This document shows positions 1 to 9,103 of a stretch of DNA of 48,862 nt, one piece after another. The stretch is from an uncultured Oscillospiraceae bacterium (GTDB lineage: Bacteria; Bacillota; Clostridia; Oscillospirales; Oscillospiraceae), in contig CANQKA010000004.1 in the NCBI GenBank assembly GCA_947624395.1, forward strand, positions 1-48,862, given 5' to 3'. Position numbers and translations under genes: made by a program. The notes beneath the pieces were generated by a model. The model was not told the DNA's origin. It ran no database searches and worked only from the letters and a program-made list of their open reading frames with translations. Position 1 is the stretch's first letter, and each line of letters starts with the position of its first letter.

Positions 1-72
1 GGCCACCATGCCTACCACGGAACCGACCATCAGGCCGATCCCCATTCCCTTGACAAACGACGTATTGTTCAT
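1..72 (-). CDS. Small glycine-rich membrane protein, N-terminal fragment
   Basis: Only the first 24 codons lie in the window; the gene runs off the left edge. The start ATG (positions 70-72, read leftwards) follows a purine-rich GAAAGAGGGG ribosome site. After a short polar start (MNNTSFVKG) the peptide becomes a Gly/Val/Met-rich hydrophobic stretch, as in YtxH-like small membrane proteins. It is divergent from the ymdB-like gene. The family cannot be confirmed from 24 residues. Confidence 0.5.
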   Translation of the reverse strand, partial: MNNTSFVKGMGIGLMVGSVVGMVA

Positions 73-163
73 GCTTTACCCCTCTTTCCTGTCTCGTTCC
101 CGACTAGTATTTCCCATGAAATCGTGATATATTTAGGATAACTGAAAATTAAAGGAGCTTGCT

Positions 164-943
164 ATGGTAATCAGTATACTTGCCGTGGGCGACGTGTGCG
201 GCCAGCCGGGTCTTATCACGCTGGAAAAGCGGCTGAAGACCATTCGCCGGGAGCGGGGCATATCTTTCGTGGTGGTGAACGGCGAAAACGCCAACGTGGT
301 GGGCGTGACCCCGGACCAGTGCGACCGCATGTTCAACGCCGGCGCGGACGTTATCACCCTGGGCAACCACACCTGGGTCCGCTGGGAGCTGAAGCCCTAT
401 CTGGCCGACAATGTGCGCATGATCCGGCCCATCAACTACGCCCCCCAGTGCCCCGGCCGGGGCTTCGGCGTGTACCGCACGCCCTTCGGGGAGATATGCG
501 TCATCAACGCCCTGGGCCGCTTCACCCTGGACACCAATACGGACAACCCCTTCGTAGAGGTGGACATGCTTTTAAAAGAACTGGACCCGCTGCCGAAGAT
601 CATTCTGGTGGATATGCACGCCGAGGCCACCAGCGAGCGGGTAGCCATGGGATACTTCCTGGACGGCCGGGTCAGCGCCGTGTGGGGCACCCACACCCAC
701 GTGCAGACCTCGGACGCCTGCGTGCTGCCGGGGGGCACCGGGTACATAAGCGACCTGGGCATGACCGGCGCTTCTCACAGCGTGCTGGGCATCGACGTGG
801 ACCAGTCCGTCAACAAGTTCCTGGGGGACCCGCCCATGCGGTATAAGTCCGGGGACGGCGACGGGAAGATGGAGTGCTGCGTGTTCGACATCGACACGGA
901 CACGGGCCGGTGCGTGGGCGCTGAGGCGCTTAGAATATTATGA
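164..943 (+). CDS. ymdB: YmdB-family metallophosphoesterase (TIGR00282)
   Basis: This 259-residue protein is the usual full length of the YmdB family, dinuclear-metal phosphodiesterases; Bacillus YmdB hydrolyses 2',3'-cyclic nucleotides and affects biofilm and sporulation decisions. Metal-site motifs are visible in order: GDV near residue 9, NGEN near 40, LGNHTW near 66, DMHAEATSE around 147 and GTHTHVQT near 173. There is no signal peptide, so it should be cytosolic. AAAGGAG lies eight bases before the ATG. Its last codons overlap the next gene by ATGA, which suggests translational coupling with the SbcD-like nuclease. No clear upstream promoter was identified. Confidence 0.93.
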   Translation: MVISILAVGDVCGQPGLITLEKRLKTIRRERGISFVVVNGENANVVGVTPDQCDRMFNAGADVITLGNHTWVRWELKPYLADNVRMIRPINYAPQCPGRGFGVYRTPFGEICVINALGRFTLDTNTDNPFVEVDMLLKELDPLPKIILVDMHAEATSERVAMGYFLDGRVSAVWGTHTHVQTSDACVLPGGTGYISDLGMTGASHSVLGIDVDQSVNKFLGDPPMRYKSGDGDGKMECCVFDIDTDTGRCVGAEALRIL

Positions 944-2043
944 TACGCATATTTCACGCTGCGGACCTGCACTTGGACTCGCCCTTTCAGGCCATGGGCC
1001 GGGACAAGGCCGCCCAGCGCCGGGCCGAGCAGCGCTCGATGCTGGCCCGGATGACGGCTCTGGTGCGGGACTATGAGGCGGATGTGGTGTTGCTGGCGGG
1101 TGACCTTTTCGACGCGGACAGCCACTATGCCGAGACGGCCCGCCTTTTGGAACAGGCGCTGCCCGCCATGGGCGTGCCGGTGTTCATCGCCCCCGGCAAC
1201 CACGACTGGTATGGCCCCCGCTCGCCCTGGGCCCGGCTGGACCTGGGGGAGAACGTACACGTGTTCACGGACGAGGCCGTCCAGTGCGTGGCCCTGCCAG
1301 AGCTGCACGCACGCATATTTGGCGCGGCCTTCACCGGCCCCAGCCGCCAGCCGCCTCTGGCGGGGTTTGCGGCGGACAAGCGACCGGGCGTCACGGACAT
1401 TATGGTGCTGCACGGGGAGGTCGGCGCGCCCGGTTCGTCCTACGGGGCCGTGTCCGAGGCGGATATCGCCCGCAGCGGCATGGACTACATCGCCCTGGGC
1501 CACCAGCACACCTTCAGCGGTCTGCGCAAATCGGGCAATACGTTTTACGCCTGGCCGGGTTGTCCCGAGGGGCGGGGCTTTGACGAGACAGGCGAAAAAG
1601 GCGTACTTCTGGCCGATGTGGGGCAGGATAGCTGTGAGGCCAAGTTTATCGGACTGGGCGGCCGGCGCTATGAGACCCTGTCCGTGGACCTGACGGAAAG
1701 CTGGGACCACGCGGCTGCCATCGAGGCCGCCGTAGGCCGGGACGCCAGCCGGGATATCTACCGGATCGTTCTCACCGGCGCGCCGGAGACGGCCCCGGAC
1801 CTGGCCGCGCTGCAAAGCGCGCTGGAGGGGAAGTTTTTCGCCCTGGACCTGCGGGACGAGACCCATCTGCGCCGGGACGTGTGGGACGGCCGGGAGGCGC
1901 TGAGCCTCCGGGGACTATATTTGGTGCGGCTCTGGCAGCGGTACGAGGCCGCCCAGAGCGACGATGAGCGGGCCAATATCGAGCTGGCGGCCCGGTACGG
2001 CCTGCGTGCTTTAGAGAACGGCGAAGAAATACCCCTGGCTTGA
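940..2043 (+). CDS. yhaO: SbcD/YhaO-type DNA exonuclease subunit
   Basis: Calcineurin-like metallophosphoesterase of 367 residues, the nuclease half of an SbcCD/YhaO-YhaN type DNA repair complex. The N-terminal domain shows the full Mre11-type set: DLHLDSPF near residue 9, GDLFDAD near 55, GNHDW near 88, HGE near 158 and GHQHTF near 187. The rest is the family's variable capping region. It starts by ATGA overlap with the ymdB-like gene and is followed by the matching ATPase gene after a 92-base gap filled by a double-hairpin repeat. The YhaO assignment, rather than classical SbcD, rests on its length and on the YhaN-like partner. Confidence 0.88.
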   Translation: MIRIFHAADLHLDSPFQAMGRDKAAQRRAEQRSMLARMTALVRDYEADVVLLAGDLFDADSHYAETARLLEQALPAMGVPVFIAPGNHDWYGPRSPWARLDLGENVHVFTDEAVQCVALPELHARIFGAAFTGPSRQPPLAGFAADKRPGVTDIMVLHGEVGAPGSSYGAVSEADIARSGMDYIALGHQHTFSGLRKSGNTFYAWPGCPEGRGFDETGEKGVLLADVGQDSCEAKFIGLGGRRYETLSVDLTESWDHAAAIEAAVGRDASRDIYRIVLTGAPETAPDLAALQSALEGKFFALDLRDETHLRRDVWDGREALSLRGLYLVRLWQRYEAAQSDDERANIELAARYGLRALENGEEIPLA

Positions 2044-2073
2044 TTTGCGCCGCAGGCGTTACCTTTTAAAATA

Positions 2074-2127
2074 GGCCCCCTCTGACGAGGGGGCTGGCAG
2101 CGCCTTTGGCGCTGACTGGGGGAGAGA
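2074..2127 (+). repeat. Double-hairpin repeat, family A copy 1
   Basis: Starts GGCCCCCTC-TGAC-GAGGGGGC (stem 1), then a GCAGCGC/GCGCTG-type stem 2, then a TGGGGGAGAGA tail. It fills the gap between the two nuclease genes. Its purine tail is the only apparent ribosome site for the downstream ATPase gene. Confidence 0.9.
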
Positions 2128-2135
2128 CAGATGCT

Positions 2136-4085
2136 ATGAAGATAAAGAACATGACTGCCTGGTTTGGGGCGCTGGAAGGGAAGAGCCTGACCCTTGGTCC
2201 GGGGCTGAACGTGCTGTTCGCCCCAAACGAGAGCGGCAAGTCCACCTGGTGTGCCTTTCTGCGGACCATGCTCTATGGACTGGACACCGCCCAGCGGTCC
2301 CGCCAGGGCCAGCAGCCGGATAAGGTCAAATACCGGCCCTGGAGCGGCTCGCCCATGTCCGGCAGCATGGAGCTGGACACGGCAAGCGGCCCCGTGACCC
2401 TGCGCCGGTGGACGGAGCGGGCCGGTCAGCCCATGCAGGCCTTTTCCGCCACCGTCACCGGCACGGACACGCCTGTACCGGACCTGACGGCGGACGAGGC
2501 CGGCCGGACCCTCACCGGCGCGACCCGGGAGGTCTTTGAGCGCAGCGCGTTCATCCGCCAGTCTGGGCTGGGCATCACGGCCGACCCGGAGCTGGAAAAG
2601 CGCTTCGCAGCCATCGTTTCCGGCGGGGACGAGGAGCAGTCCTACTCCGAGGCGGACAAGCGTCTGCGCGCCTGGATGCGCCGGCGGCGGTCCGGGAAAA
2701 AGGGCGCCATTCCGGACACGGAGGCGGAGATGGCCCGTGTCCGGGGAGAGCTTGCCCACACGGAGGAAGCGGTCCGGGCCGTGGAGCGGCTGGACGGGGA
2801 GCTTGCCCAGGCCCAGCAGACCCAGGCGGGGCTGGTCAAGCGCATGGAGGCGGCCCGTGCCGAGGCCCGGAAAAAGGCCCTGAACGACCTGGCCGCCGCC
2901 AGAGCGGACGTGTCCGCACGGGAGAGCGATCTGCGTCAGGCCCAGGACGCCGCCACCCACGCCATGGACGCGCTGAAGGAAACGCCCTTTGGCATAGACG
3001 GCCCGGACCGGGCCAGGGAACTGGCCCGGGCGGACATGGAGACGGCAGATGACCTGTCGGCCCAGGCGGATAATTTACCCGCCCGGTGGCCCATTCTTGT
3101 CCCCGCTGTCTTAGGCGTGCTGCTGCTCATTGCCGCGCCGTTTTTGTCGCTGGTGCTGCTGGCGGTGGGCGTGGCGCTGCTGGGCCTGACGGTGGGGCTG
3201 TGGTTCCGGTGGAAGAAGATCGAGGCCCACCGGGACGAGCTGCTGGACCGGCGGATGGAGATGTTGGATAAGTACGGCGCGCAGGACACGTCCGGCGTCG
3301 CCGGCGCGTTGGAGGCTTACGTGAGCCTGTGCGCCACGGCCAAAGAGGCAACGGCCCGGGTCAGAAAGGCCCAGGCCGCGCTGGACGGAGCCAAGGAGCG
3401 GCAGAAGGCGGCGGAGGCCCCGGTGCTGAACGGGCTGGATTTTATAAGCGGCGACAGCGAGGCGGCCCGCGCCTCCCGTGCGGTGACGGACGGTCAGGCC
3501 CGCCTGGACCGGCTGCGGGAACAGCGGGCCGTGGCCCAGGGGCAGTTACAGGCTGTGGGTGACCCGGTGGTGCTGCGCTCGGAGCTGGAGGAACTGGCGC
3601 GCCGCCGGGAGGCGCTGCTGACCCAGGAAAGCGCCCTGACCCTGGCGGCCCAGACGCTGGAACAGGCCGACTTGGGGCTGCGGGAAAAATTCTCCCCGGT
3701 GCTGGCCCAGCGGGCGGCTGCCCTGTTCGGCCAGCTTACGGACGGCCGGTACGACGAGATCACCCTGGCACGGGACCTGTCCGCCAAGGCCAGGCTCGCC
3801 GGCGAGGCGGTGGGCTGGGAGGCGGATTACCTGTCCCAGGGGGCGCGGGATCAGCTCTATCTTGCCCTGCGGCTGGCGGTGTGCGAGCTGGTGCTGCCCG
3901 AGGAACAGGGATGCCCCATCATATTGGACGACGCGCTGGTGGCCTTTGACCAGCAGCGCATGGAGCGGGCGCTGGATCTACTCAAGACCGTGGCGGAAAA
4001 GCGCCAGGTGCTCTTGTTCTCCTGCCACCAGCGGGAGAGCCAATACCTGGCCGCCGATACGTCCGTGACAAAAATCGCGCTGTAA
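2136..4085 (+). CDS. yhaN: YhaN-type AAA ATPase of a repair nuclease complex
   Basis: SMC/Rad50-like ATPase of 649 residues, partner of the preceding nuclease. Walker A (PNESGKST) is at residues 30-37. The C-terminal head holds the signature region LSQGARDQLYLALR and Walker B ILDDALVAFD near residue 600. A coiled coil fills the middle and is interrupted around residues 317-358 by a strongly hydrophobic double segment, a known oddity of YhaN proteins that suggests membrane association. It is shorter than Bacillus YhaN, mainly in the coil. I chose the ATG at 2136 over an in-frame TTG at 2106, because the TTG lies inside the repeat and the GGGGGAG tail is well placed before the ATG. Confidence 0.88.
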   Translation: MKIKNMTAWFGALEGKSLTLGPGLNVLFAPNESGKSTWCAFLRTMLYGLDTAQRSRQGQQPDKVKYRPWSGSPMSGSMELDTASGPVTLRRWTERAGQPMQAFSATVTGTDTPVPDLTADEAGRTLTGATREVFERSAFIRQSGLGITADPELEKRFAAIVSGGDEEQSYSEADKRLRAWMRRRRSGKKGAIPDTEAEMARVRGELAHTEEAVRAVERLDGELAQAQQTQAGLVKRMEAARAEARKKALNDLAAARADVSARESDLRQAQDAATHAMDALKETPFGIDGPDRARELARADMETADDLSAQADNLPARWPILVPAVLGVLLLIAAPFLSLVLLAVGVALLGLTVGLWFRWKKIEAHRDELLDRRMEMLDKYGAQDTSGVAGALEAYVSLCATAKEATARVRKAQAALDGAKERQKAAEAPVLNGLDFISGDSEAARASRAVTDGQARLDRLREQRAVAQGQLQAVGDPVVLRSELEELARRREALLTQESALTLAAQTLEQADLGLREKFSPVLAQRAAALFGQLTDGRYDEITLARDLSAKARLAGEAVGWEADYLSQGARDQLYLALRLAVCELVLPEEQGCPIILDDALVAFDQQRMERALDLLKTVAEKRQVLLFSCHQRESQYLAADTSVTKIAL

Positions 4086-4100
4086 GCGCGCTCCGCTTTC

Positions 4101-4156
4101 AAAGCCTCCCTCTGACGAGGGAGGTGGCGCGGCTTAAGCCGCGTCGGAAGGAGAGA
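4101..4156 (+). repeat. Double-hairpin repeat, family C copy 1
   Basis: Stem 1 pairs CCTCCCTC with GAGGGAGG around TGAC. Stem 2 pairs GCGCGGCTT with AAGCCGCG. The tail GGAAGGAGAGA doubles as the ribosome site of the next gene. A reversed copy lies at 25373-25430. Confidence 0.85.
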
Positions 4157-4162
4157 AATTCT

Positions 4163-5269
4163 ATGTTCAACTTCACTGTCCCCTGTCTATTTGGCCTGGA
4201 AGGCCCATGTGCCGACGAGCTGCGGCGCATGGGCCTTGGTGACGTGCGGGCGGAAAACGGCCGGGTCCGCTTTACCGGGGACATGTCCGCCTGCGCCAAG
4301 GCCAACATCCGCCTTCGGACCGGGGAGCGGGTGCTGCTGCGGCTGGGAGCATTTGAGGCGCGCTCCTTTGACGCGCTGTTCGAGGGCGTGAAGGCCCTGC
4401 CCCTGGGGGACTTTATACCCCGAGACGGACAGTTTCCCGTGAAGGGGTATTCCCTGGACTCGGCGCTGCACTCTGTCCCGGACTGCCAGCGCATCATCAA
4501 AAAAGCCGCGGCGGTGAAGCTGGGCCAGACTTACCGCACCCAGTGGTTGTCCGAGACAGGAGCCCTCTATCAGCTGCAGTTTTCCATCATTAAAGACCAG
4601 GCGGAGATATTTTTGGACACCACCGGCGCGCCGCTTTTTAAGCGCGGCTACCGCCCCGGCCACGTGGCCGCCCCATTGCGGGAGACGCTGGCGGCGGCGC
4701 TGGTGGGTCTGGCCCGCTACCGGGGCCGTGACGCCCTCTGGGACCCTTTCTGCGGCAGCGGCACCATCCCCATCGAGGCTGCCCTCATCGCCCATAACCG
4801 CGCCCCAGGGCTTAACCGCCCCTTTGCCGCCCAAAGCTGGCCCATCGCGCCGGATAAGATCTGGGCCGACGCCAAAGACGAGGCCCGGAGCCTGGAATAC
4901 CCCGGCCCTTACCGCATCTTCGCTTCCGACATCGACCCCAAGGCCGTGGCCCTGGCAAGGGAAAACGCCCGCCGTGCGGGTGTGGAAGTTGACATAACTT
5001 TTTCTGTTTCCGATGCCCGCACCGCCTCTGCCCCCTGGGAGCAGGGCGCGATCGTGTGCAACCCGCCCTACGGCGAGCGGATGCTGGAGCGGCAGGAGGC
5101 GCAGCAGCTTTACCGGGACATGGGCCGGACGTTGGGCCGGTTAGAGGGCTGGAAGCAGTACATCATATCCTCCGAGCCGGACTTCGAGCGCTTTTACGGC
5201 GCGCCGGCGACCAAACGCCGCAAGCTCTACAACGGCATGATACTGTGTTATTTGAATATGTACTATTGA
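4163..5269 (+). CDS. THUMP-domain class I RNA methyltransferase, RlmL-like
   Basis: SAM-dependent RNA N2-guanine methyltransferase of the COG0116 type, 368 residues, probably acting on 23S rRNA as RlmL-N-type enzymes do. An N-terminal ferredoxin-like and THUMP region (roughly residues 1-150) precedes a Rossmann methyltransferase domain with motif I DPFCGSGT near residue 193 and motif IV NPPYGERM near 299, the combination typical of exocyclic-amino guanine methylation. The ATG at 4163 is preceded by GGAAGGAG; an in-frame GTG at 4124 falls inside the repeat and is unlikely. The gene contains one copy of the TTNACATAA nonamer (4989-4997). The exact target base is not readable from sequence. Confidence 0.88.
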   Translation: MFNFTVPCLFGLEGPCADELRRMGLGDVRAENGRVRFTGDMSACAKANIRLRTGERVLLRLGAFEARSFDALFEGVKALPLGDFIPRDGQFPVKGYSLDSALHSVPDCQRIIKKAAAVKLGQTYRTQWLSETGALYQLQFSIIKDQAEIFLDTTGAPLFKRGYRPGHVAAPLRETLAAALVGLARYRGRDALWDPFCGSGTIPIEAALIAHNRAPGLNRPFAAQSWPIAPDKIWADAKDEARSLEYPGPYRIFASDIDPKAVALARENARRAGVEVDITFSVSDARTASAPWEQGAIVCNPPYGERMLERQEAQQLYRDMGRTLGRLEGWKQYIISSEPDFERFYGAPATKRRKLYNGMILCYLNMYY

Positions 5270-5291
5270 CGCGCCACAGGAGGGCGCCTTT

Positions 5292-6176
5292 ATGACCATC
5301 AAGATCGCGTTTTTACAGCTTTTACCCTGCGGCAGCTTACAGGAGCAGCTGGAAAAGGGCATAGCGGCGTGCCGGCAGGCAAAGGAGCAGGGCGCGGACA
5401 TCGCGCTGTTCCCGGAGATGTGGAGCGACGGGTATGCCCTGCCCCAGGACGAGCAAGCCCTCCGGGAGTTGGCGATCCCCGCCGGCGGGCCGTTCGTAGC
5501 GGCCTTCGGGGACCTGGCCGCCGAGCTGCGCATGGCGATCGCGGTCACCTTCCTGGAACGCCACGAGCCAAAGCCCCTGAATTCCATGGTCCTTTTTGAT
5601 CGCCGTGGGCAGCGGCGGCTGCACTACGCCAAGGTGCACACCTGCGCTTTCGACCTGGAAAAGGTGCTCTCCCCCGGCGAGGGATTTTCCGTGACCGAGC
5701 TGGACCTGGGGCGCTGCACGGTGCAGGTGGGCGCGATGATCTGCTTTGACCGGGAGTTTCCCGAGAGCGCACGGCTTCTGATGCTCCAGGGCGCGGAGCT
5801 GGTGCTGGCCCCCAACGCCTGCCCCATGGAGCTCAACCGCCTGTCAGCGCTGCGCACCAGAGCCTATGAGAACATGATGGCGGTGGCCACCTGCAACTAT
5901 CCGGCGGGCCAGCCGGACTGCAACGGCCACTCTACGCTGTTCGACGGCGTGGCATGGCTGCGGGATGAGCCCGGATCTCGGGACATGTGCGTCTTTGAGG
6001 CGCCGGAGGCGGAGGGCATCTACATCGCCGAACTGGACCTGGACCGGCTGCGCCAATACCGGGCCCATGAGATCATGGGGGACAAATACCGCCACCCGGA
6101 GACATACGGTGCACTGGCCGCGGAAGGCTGGGGCTTTGCCCCCGAATCGGCCCCGGCAGGGGACGGCCCCCTCTGA
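5292..6176 (+). CDS. Nitrilase-superfamily carbon-nitrogen hydrolase
   Basis: Amidase or carbamoylase of 294 residues with the Glu-Lys-Cys triad of the superfamily: E42 in FPEMW, K114 in YAKVH, and C151 in GAMICFDREFPE. No signal peptide is present, so it is cytosolic. The substrate (an amide, carbamoyl amine or amidated amino acid) cannot be read from sequence. AGGAGGG precedes the ATG. The 3' end runs into a family A repeat: the final Gly-Pro-Leu codons and the TGA stop are part of the repeat, so the original C-terminus may have been changed when the repeat arrived. A 23-base gap separates it from the upstream methyltransferase gene. Confidence 0.88.
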   Translation: MTIKIAFLQLLPCGSLQEQLEKGIAACRQAKEQGADIALFPEMWSDGYALPQDEQALRELAIPAGGPFVAAFGDLAAELRMAIAVTFLERHEPKPLNSMVLFDRRGQRRLHYAKVHTCAFDLEKVLSPGEGFSVTELDLGRCTVQVGAMICFDREFPESARLLMLQGAELVLAPNACPMELNRLSALRTRAYENMMAVATCNYPAGQPDCNGHSTLFDGVAWLRDEPGSRDMCVFEAPEAEGIYIAELDLDRLRQYRAHEIMGDKYRHPETYGALAAEGWGFAPESAPAGDGPL

Positions 6177-6218
6177 CGAGGGGGCTGTCAGCGCCTTTGG
6201 CGCTGACTGGGGGAGAGA
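6165..6218 (+). repeat. Double-hairpin repeat, family A copy 2
   Basis: Stem 1 GCCCCCTC/GAGGGGGC with loop TGAC, stem 2 GTCAGCGC/GCGCTGAC with loop CTTTG, tail TGGGGGAGAGA. Its first bases encode the last three residues and stop codon of the hydrolase gene. Confidence 0.92.
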
Positions 6219-6276
6219 AAACAACAGTCCATCATACCCTCTAAATTCATCGTGCCAAATTTGTGCAGCTTGCCAG

Positions 6277-6305
6277 TTGAAGAAAATGGGTATATGGGGT
6301 ATTAT
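6277..6305 (+). promoter_or_regulatory. groESL promoter
   Basis: TTGAAG (6277-6282), a 17-base spacer and TATTAT (6300-6305) form a housekeeping-type promoter. Transcription would begin at the left edge of the CIRCE operator. Confidence 0.7.
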
Positions 6306-6312
6306 AACCATG

Positions 6313-6339
6313 TTAGCACTCGTGAGAAATGAGTGCTAA
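6313..6339 (+). promoter_or_regulatory. CIRCE operator (HrcA binding site)
   Basis: A perfect inverted repeat TTAGCACTC, nine bases, GAGTGCTAA, identical to the established CIRCE consensus. HrcA bound here represses groESL until heat or misfolded protein titrates GroEL. The hrcA gene is not in the window. Confidence 0.97.
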
Positions 6340-6382
6340 CACCTATGAAACAGTACATTCTTTGCAAGGAGGCAACTATACA

Positions 6383-8312
<1,930 letters not shown>

Positions 8313-8332
8313 TAAACACGCCATAAAGAAAA

Positions 8333-8368
8333 CCGAAAAAGCCGATGTGCGAGCATCGGCTTTTTCGG
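8333..8368 (+). terminator. groESL terminator
   Basis: A perfect 15-bp stem, CCGAAAAAGCCGATG paired with CATCGGCTTTTTCGG around a six-base loop, with an internal T5 run. The AGGAGG of the next small gene follows within three bases, so partial read-through would feed it. Confidence 0.85.
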
Positions 8369-8389
8369 ATAAAGGAGGAGAGTTTGCTT

Positions 8390-8674
8390 ATGTTCGTGAG
8401 AAAAGCGCTGGTATACCGGTCCAAGGACAAGCAGGACTGGGAAAAGGCCCAGGAGCTTCTGGCCCAGGCGGGACTGGAATGCTTTCCCTTTGCGGGCCAG
8501 GAGCCGCCCGTACCGGGCTGCGGCGCGAAAATAGACCCCCGGAAATTCATGAACAAAAACCCCGTGCCCACCACGCTCTACACCATCCAGGTGGCCGTGG
8601 CGGACAGAGACAAGGCGGAGGCCGCCCTGGCGGACAAGGTCCTGCCCGTGCGCAGCTACGGCTTTGGCATTTGA
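8390..8674 (+). CDS. Small cytosolic protein of unknown function
   Basis: A 94-residue protein with a consistent GC-rich third-position codon pattern and a strong AAAGGAGGAG ribosome site ending nine bases before the ATG at 8390. An alternative upstream ATG lies inside the groESL terminator stem and is rejected. The first third looks like an alpha/beta fold (a beta strand FVRKALVYRS, then a helix); no signal peptide or membrane segment is seen. It weakly recalls the small DUF2007-type putative signal-transducing proteins, but I do not recognise the family. It has no separate promoter that I can see and may depend on groESL read-through. Confidence 0.65.
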   Translation: MFVRKALVYRSKDKQDWEKAQELLAQAGLECFPFAGQEPPVPGCGAKIDPRKFMNKNPVPTTLYTIQVAVADRDKAEAALADKVLPVRSYGFGI

Positions 8675-8690
8675 ATCATCGCTTACATAC

Positions 8691-8725
8691 AAAAATCCCC
8701 GACGCTTTCCGCGTCGGGGATTTTT
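8691..8725. terminator. Bidirectional terminator
   Basis: A 15-bp perfect stem (AAAAATCCCCGACGC with its complement) around TTTCC, with A5 on one side and T5 on the other. It serves the two convergent small genes on either side. Confidence 0.9.
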
Positions 8726-8734
8726 GCGGTCAAA

Positions 8735-8986
8735 TCAGCCCTTCAGGCCGTTTTCCTGCCGCTCCATGTTTTCCACCACCACGTCGTAGATGTCCCCCAG
8801 GCCGGAGGCGTACTCCAAAACCTTCCAGGGCACATTGGTGTGAAAGTGGATCTTGATGAGGTCCTCGTCCCCCACGGCCAGCAGACAGTCGCCGGGGATG
8901 TTCGCCATGATGTAGTCGTGAATGGCGTCCTCATCCAGATCGTGCCCCTCGATGAGCAGCTGCGTGTCAAAACGGTATTCCAGCAT
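8735..8986 (-). CDS. Free-standing FakA middle-domain-like protein
   Basis: This 83-residue protein resembles only the middle (linker) domain of FakA/YloV, the DAK2-type fatty acid kinase that phosphorylates FakB-bound fatty acids. Matching features are the LLIEG-type opening strand, LLAVGDEDLIKIHFHTN with the HxH pair at residues 47 and 49, WKVLEYASGLGDI, and a closing VENMERQ. The nucleotide-binding DAK2 domain and the C-terminal domain are absent, and no fragments of them lie nearby. The Cys expected at the start of this domain in FakA (YCTE) appears as FDTQ. AGGAG lies eight bases before the ATG at 8986, and a consensus promoter lies upstream. Its role is unknown; a regulatory or FakB-binding role is conjecture. 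Confidence 0.7.
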   Translation of the reverse strand: MLEYRFDTQLLIEGHDLDEDAIHDYIMANIPGDCLLAVGDEDLIKIHFHTNVPWKVLEYASGLGDIYDVVVENMERQENGLKG

Positions 8987-9041
8987 GTATGATTCTCCTA
9001 AATGTGTTATGTGTGCCTTATCCACGTGCATAGATATTGAT

Positions 9042-9070
9042 ATATTAACACATATTGGAGCGGTTGTCAA
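9042..9070 (-). promoter_or_regulatory. Promoter of the FakA-middle-domain gene
   Basis: Read leftwards: TTGACA (9065-9070), 17-base spacer, TAATAT (9042-9047). A near-perfect housekeeping promoter directly after the NlpC/P60 gene terminator. Confidence 0.8.
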
Positions 9071-9076
9071 AATAAT

Positions 9077-9100
9077 ACGCCGGGAGAGCTCTCCCGGCGT
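9077..9100 (-). terminator. Terminator of the ligase/NlpC operon
   Basis: A perfect 24-bp palindrome (ACGCCGGGAGAG and its complement). Read leftwards it is followed by ATTATTTT, a T-rich tail, just after the NlpC/P60 stop codon. Confidence 0.8.
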
Positions 9101-9103
9101 TTT

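Noticed and set aside
120-163. Promoter before the ymdB-like gene
   Set aside because: AT-rich hexamers (TATATT, TAGGAT) are present, but no -35 box at the right spacing is convincing.
775-2960. Two long leftward open frames opposite the SbcD- and YhaN-like genes
   Set aside because: Arg/Gly/Pro-rich shadows of GC-rich coding sequence without start signals; the plus-strand genes have complete catalytic motifs.
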